Shown here in pieces: positions 33,251-33,768 of a stretch of 33,768 bases of DNA. The notes beneath the pieces are model-generated. The model ran no database searches and had not been told where the DNA came from. It saw nothing but the letters and a program-made list of their open reading frames with translations. The DNA comes from Thermoprotei archaeon (lineage in GTDB: Archaea; Thermoproteota; Nitrososphaeria; Geothermarchaeales; JDFR-13), in assembly GCA_015661745.1 (NCBI GenBank), contig DQVL01000094.1, positions 1 through 33,768 of the forward strand, given 5' to 3'. The number at the start of each line of letters is the position of its first letter. Position 1 is the first letter of the stretch. The position numbers and the translations under genes are program-made.

Positions 33251-33283
33251 ATTATTTTTAATATTGACAACTACAGAATTCTG

Positions 33284-33369
33284 GGAGGGGTTCCCCTAGC
33301 CTGGCCAACGGGGGCAGGTTCAGGCCCTGCTGGCTTAGGCCTTCGTGGGTTCAAATCCCACCCCCTCCA
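33284..33369 (+). tRNA. tRNA-Leu(CAG)
   Basis: Class II tRNA with acceptor GGAGGGG/CCCCTCC, D-arm and long variable arm identical to the tRNA-Leu(TAA) at 8744, anticodon stem GCAGG/CCTGC and loop TTCAGGC, anticodon CAG. T-arm GTGGG-TTCAAAT-CCCAC. It has no intron and no encoded CCA. tRNA-Ser follows after 10 nt, so they are probably co-transcribed from the AT-rich box near 33252-33264. Confidence 0.95.
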
Positions 33370-33379
33370 TAAGTTATGA

Positions 33380-33494
33380 GCCGGGATGCCCGAGCGGCCT
33401 AAGGGGTCGAGGAAAACCGCCCAGGCCTCGAGATCCCTCATCGGGTTAGCCGATGGGGCTATGCTCCGCGTGGGTTCGAATCCCACTCCCGGCG
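33380..33494 (+). tRNA. tRNA-Ser(CGA) with two 15-nt introns
   Basis: Acceptor GCCGGGA/TCCCGGC, long variable arm GGGGC-TAT-GCTCC, T-arm GTGGG-TTCGAAT-CCCAC. The anticodon arm closes as TCGGC-CTCGAGA-GCCGA (anticodon CGA) only if two 15-nt segments are removed: 33410-33424 (between positions 29 and 30) and 33433-33447 (after 37). For each, the four nucleotides before the last two intron bases pair with the four expected exon bases (GCCC with 24-27; CGGG with 32-35), and a mature 85-nt tRNA results. No CCA is encoded. Exon borders could shift by one base at the second site. Confidence 0.85.
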
Positions 33495-33517
33495 TCACAA
33501 TAAAAAAGGTAGATAAA

Positions 33518-33768
33518 ATGAATATTGATAGATTCATCAAATTAGCGAATAACTATGGATTTATATTATCATATAGAGCCACAAAATTTCTAGAAGAAAA
33601 TATCAGTAGAATAGACGAAAAAGACTTTATCATGTTTCTAAAGCAACATGACAAAATAATAGTAGAAAAGGAAGATATTGAAAATCTAATTAAACAAAAA
33701 ATGGGGGAAGAAGAGACCTCTTTAGTAGATATTAAAGAAAATATTGAAATAATTTACAACCCATCCAA
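33518..33768 (+). CDS. DNA polymerase D small subunit (DP1), N-terminal fragment, cut by window end
   Basis: An open frame begins at ATG 33518 and runs off the right edge (83 codons seen). It starts MNIDRFIKLANNYGFILSYR, predicted helices of about 60 residues, followed by SLVDIKENIEIIYNPS. The small N-terminal helical domain followed by the I/V-x-V-x-Y-D/N-P stretch matches the beginning of the archaeal PolD exonuclease subunit DP1. The catalytic phosphoesterase domain is outside the window, so identification is moderate. It follows tRNA-Ser by 23 nt with only a weak Shine-Dalgarno (GGTAGAT). Confidence 0.6.
   Translation, partial: MNIDRFIKLANNYGFILSYRATKFLEENISRIDEKDFIMFLKQHDKIIVEKEDIENLIKQKMGEEETSLVDIKENIEIIYNPS

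Noticed and set aside
33410..33432. The complementary TCGAGG/CCTCGA pair as the anticodon stem of tRNA-Ser
   Set aside because: It would leave a 10-nt loop without a serine anticodon in place and no proper variable arm. Removing two 15-nt introns gives a full cloverleaf instead.
33271..33540. An 89-codon minus-strand open frame
   Set aside because: It is the reverse of two tRNA genes (Leu and Ser); the translated GFEPTRS-type peptides are the usual artefact of tRNA T-arms.

Overview
The window is a compact, AT-rich stretch of an archaeal chromosome. Archaeal hallmarks are the archaeal-type S-adenosylmethionine synthetase, an Sm-like protein, a UbiA-family ether-lipid prenyltransferase, RIO2, NFACT/Rqc2, NucS/EndoMS, TATA-like boxes, and tRNA genes interrupted by bulge-helix-bulge introns. 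Two genes argue against a member of the classical Crenarchaeota: a full-length Hef (helicase plus XPF nuclease in one chain) and the start of a probable DNA polymerase D small subunit. Introns at non-canonical tRNA positions and a catalytically dead second tRNA-splicing endonuclease subunit fit the TACK side of the tree. The best guess is a deep-branching, probably thermophilic TACK archaeon; I cannot name the lineage. There is no mobile element, CRISPR array or prophage.

Layout. 1-12 is an Illumina adapter remnant, so the left edge is a contig end. 13-~350 (-) is the 5' part of 23S rRNA with its own promoter and no 16S gene upstream, followed by intron-containing tRNA-Lys and tRNA-Arg. 0.9-3.2 kb has two small unknown proteins, a class II aldolase and MtnA (methylthioadenosine salvage). 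3.2-6.7 kb has the structural splicing endonuclease subunit, a UbiA prenyltransferase, HisRS and an SAM hydrolase. 6.7-8.7 kb is an isoprenoid pair (phosphomevalonate kinase and diphosphomevalonate decarboxylase). 8.7-11.6 kb has three intron-containing tRNAs, a phosphohexomutase and a ThiL-like kinase. 11.6-14.9 kb has NucS, an Sm-like protein, SAM synthetase and RIO2. 14.9-18.2 kb has a RecA-fold ATPase, an unknown protein, a small membrane protein and NFACT. 18.2-24.2 kb has PurA, an AIR-synthase relative, cis-prenyltransferase, DUF373 membrane protein, coiled-coil protein, GPN-loop GTPase and a zinc ribbon. 24.3-27.5 kb has tRNA-Gly and a glycine/C1 operon (gcvT-gcvH-glyA) preceded by a zinc ribbon too short for most gene callers. 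27.5-32.6 kb is a repair-flavoured block: a three-helix membrane protein, an unknown protein in tandem with an XPD-like helicase, and divergent Hef. The right end has a p27-like zinc protein, UPF0147, tRNA-Leu, tRNA-Ser with two introns, and a truncated PolD small subunit.

Together the genes are mostly core information processing, lipid, C1/SAM and nucleotide metabolism. The most interesting internal story is the tRNA introns. Seven introns sit in six tRNAs. Three of them (12, 12 and 15 nt) lie at position 29/30 inside the anticodon stem, and six of the seven fit a strict 3-nt-bulge / 4-bp-helix / 3-nt-bulge geometry. The same window encodes the kind of structural endonuclease subunit associated with broad intron specificity. 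No gap between genes exceeds 300 bases.
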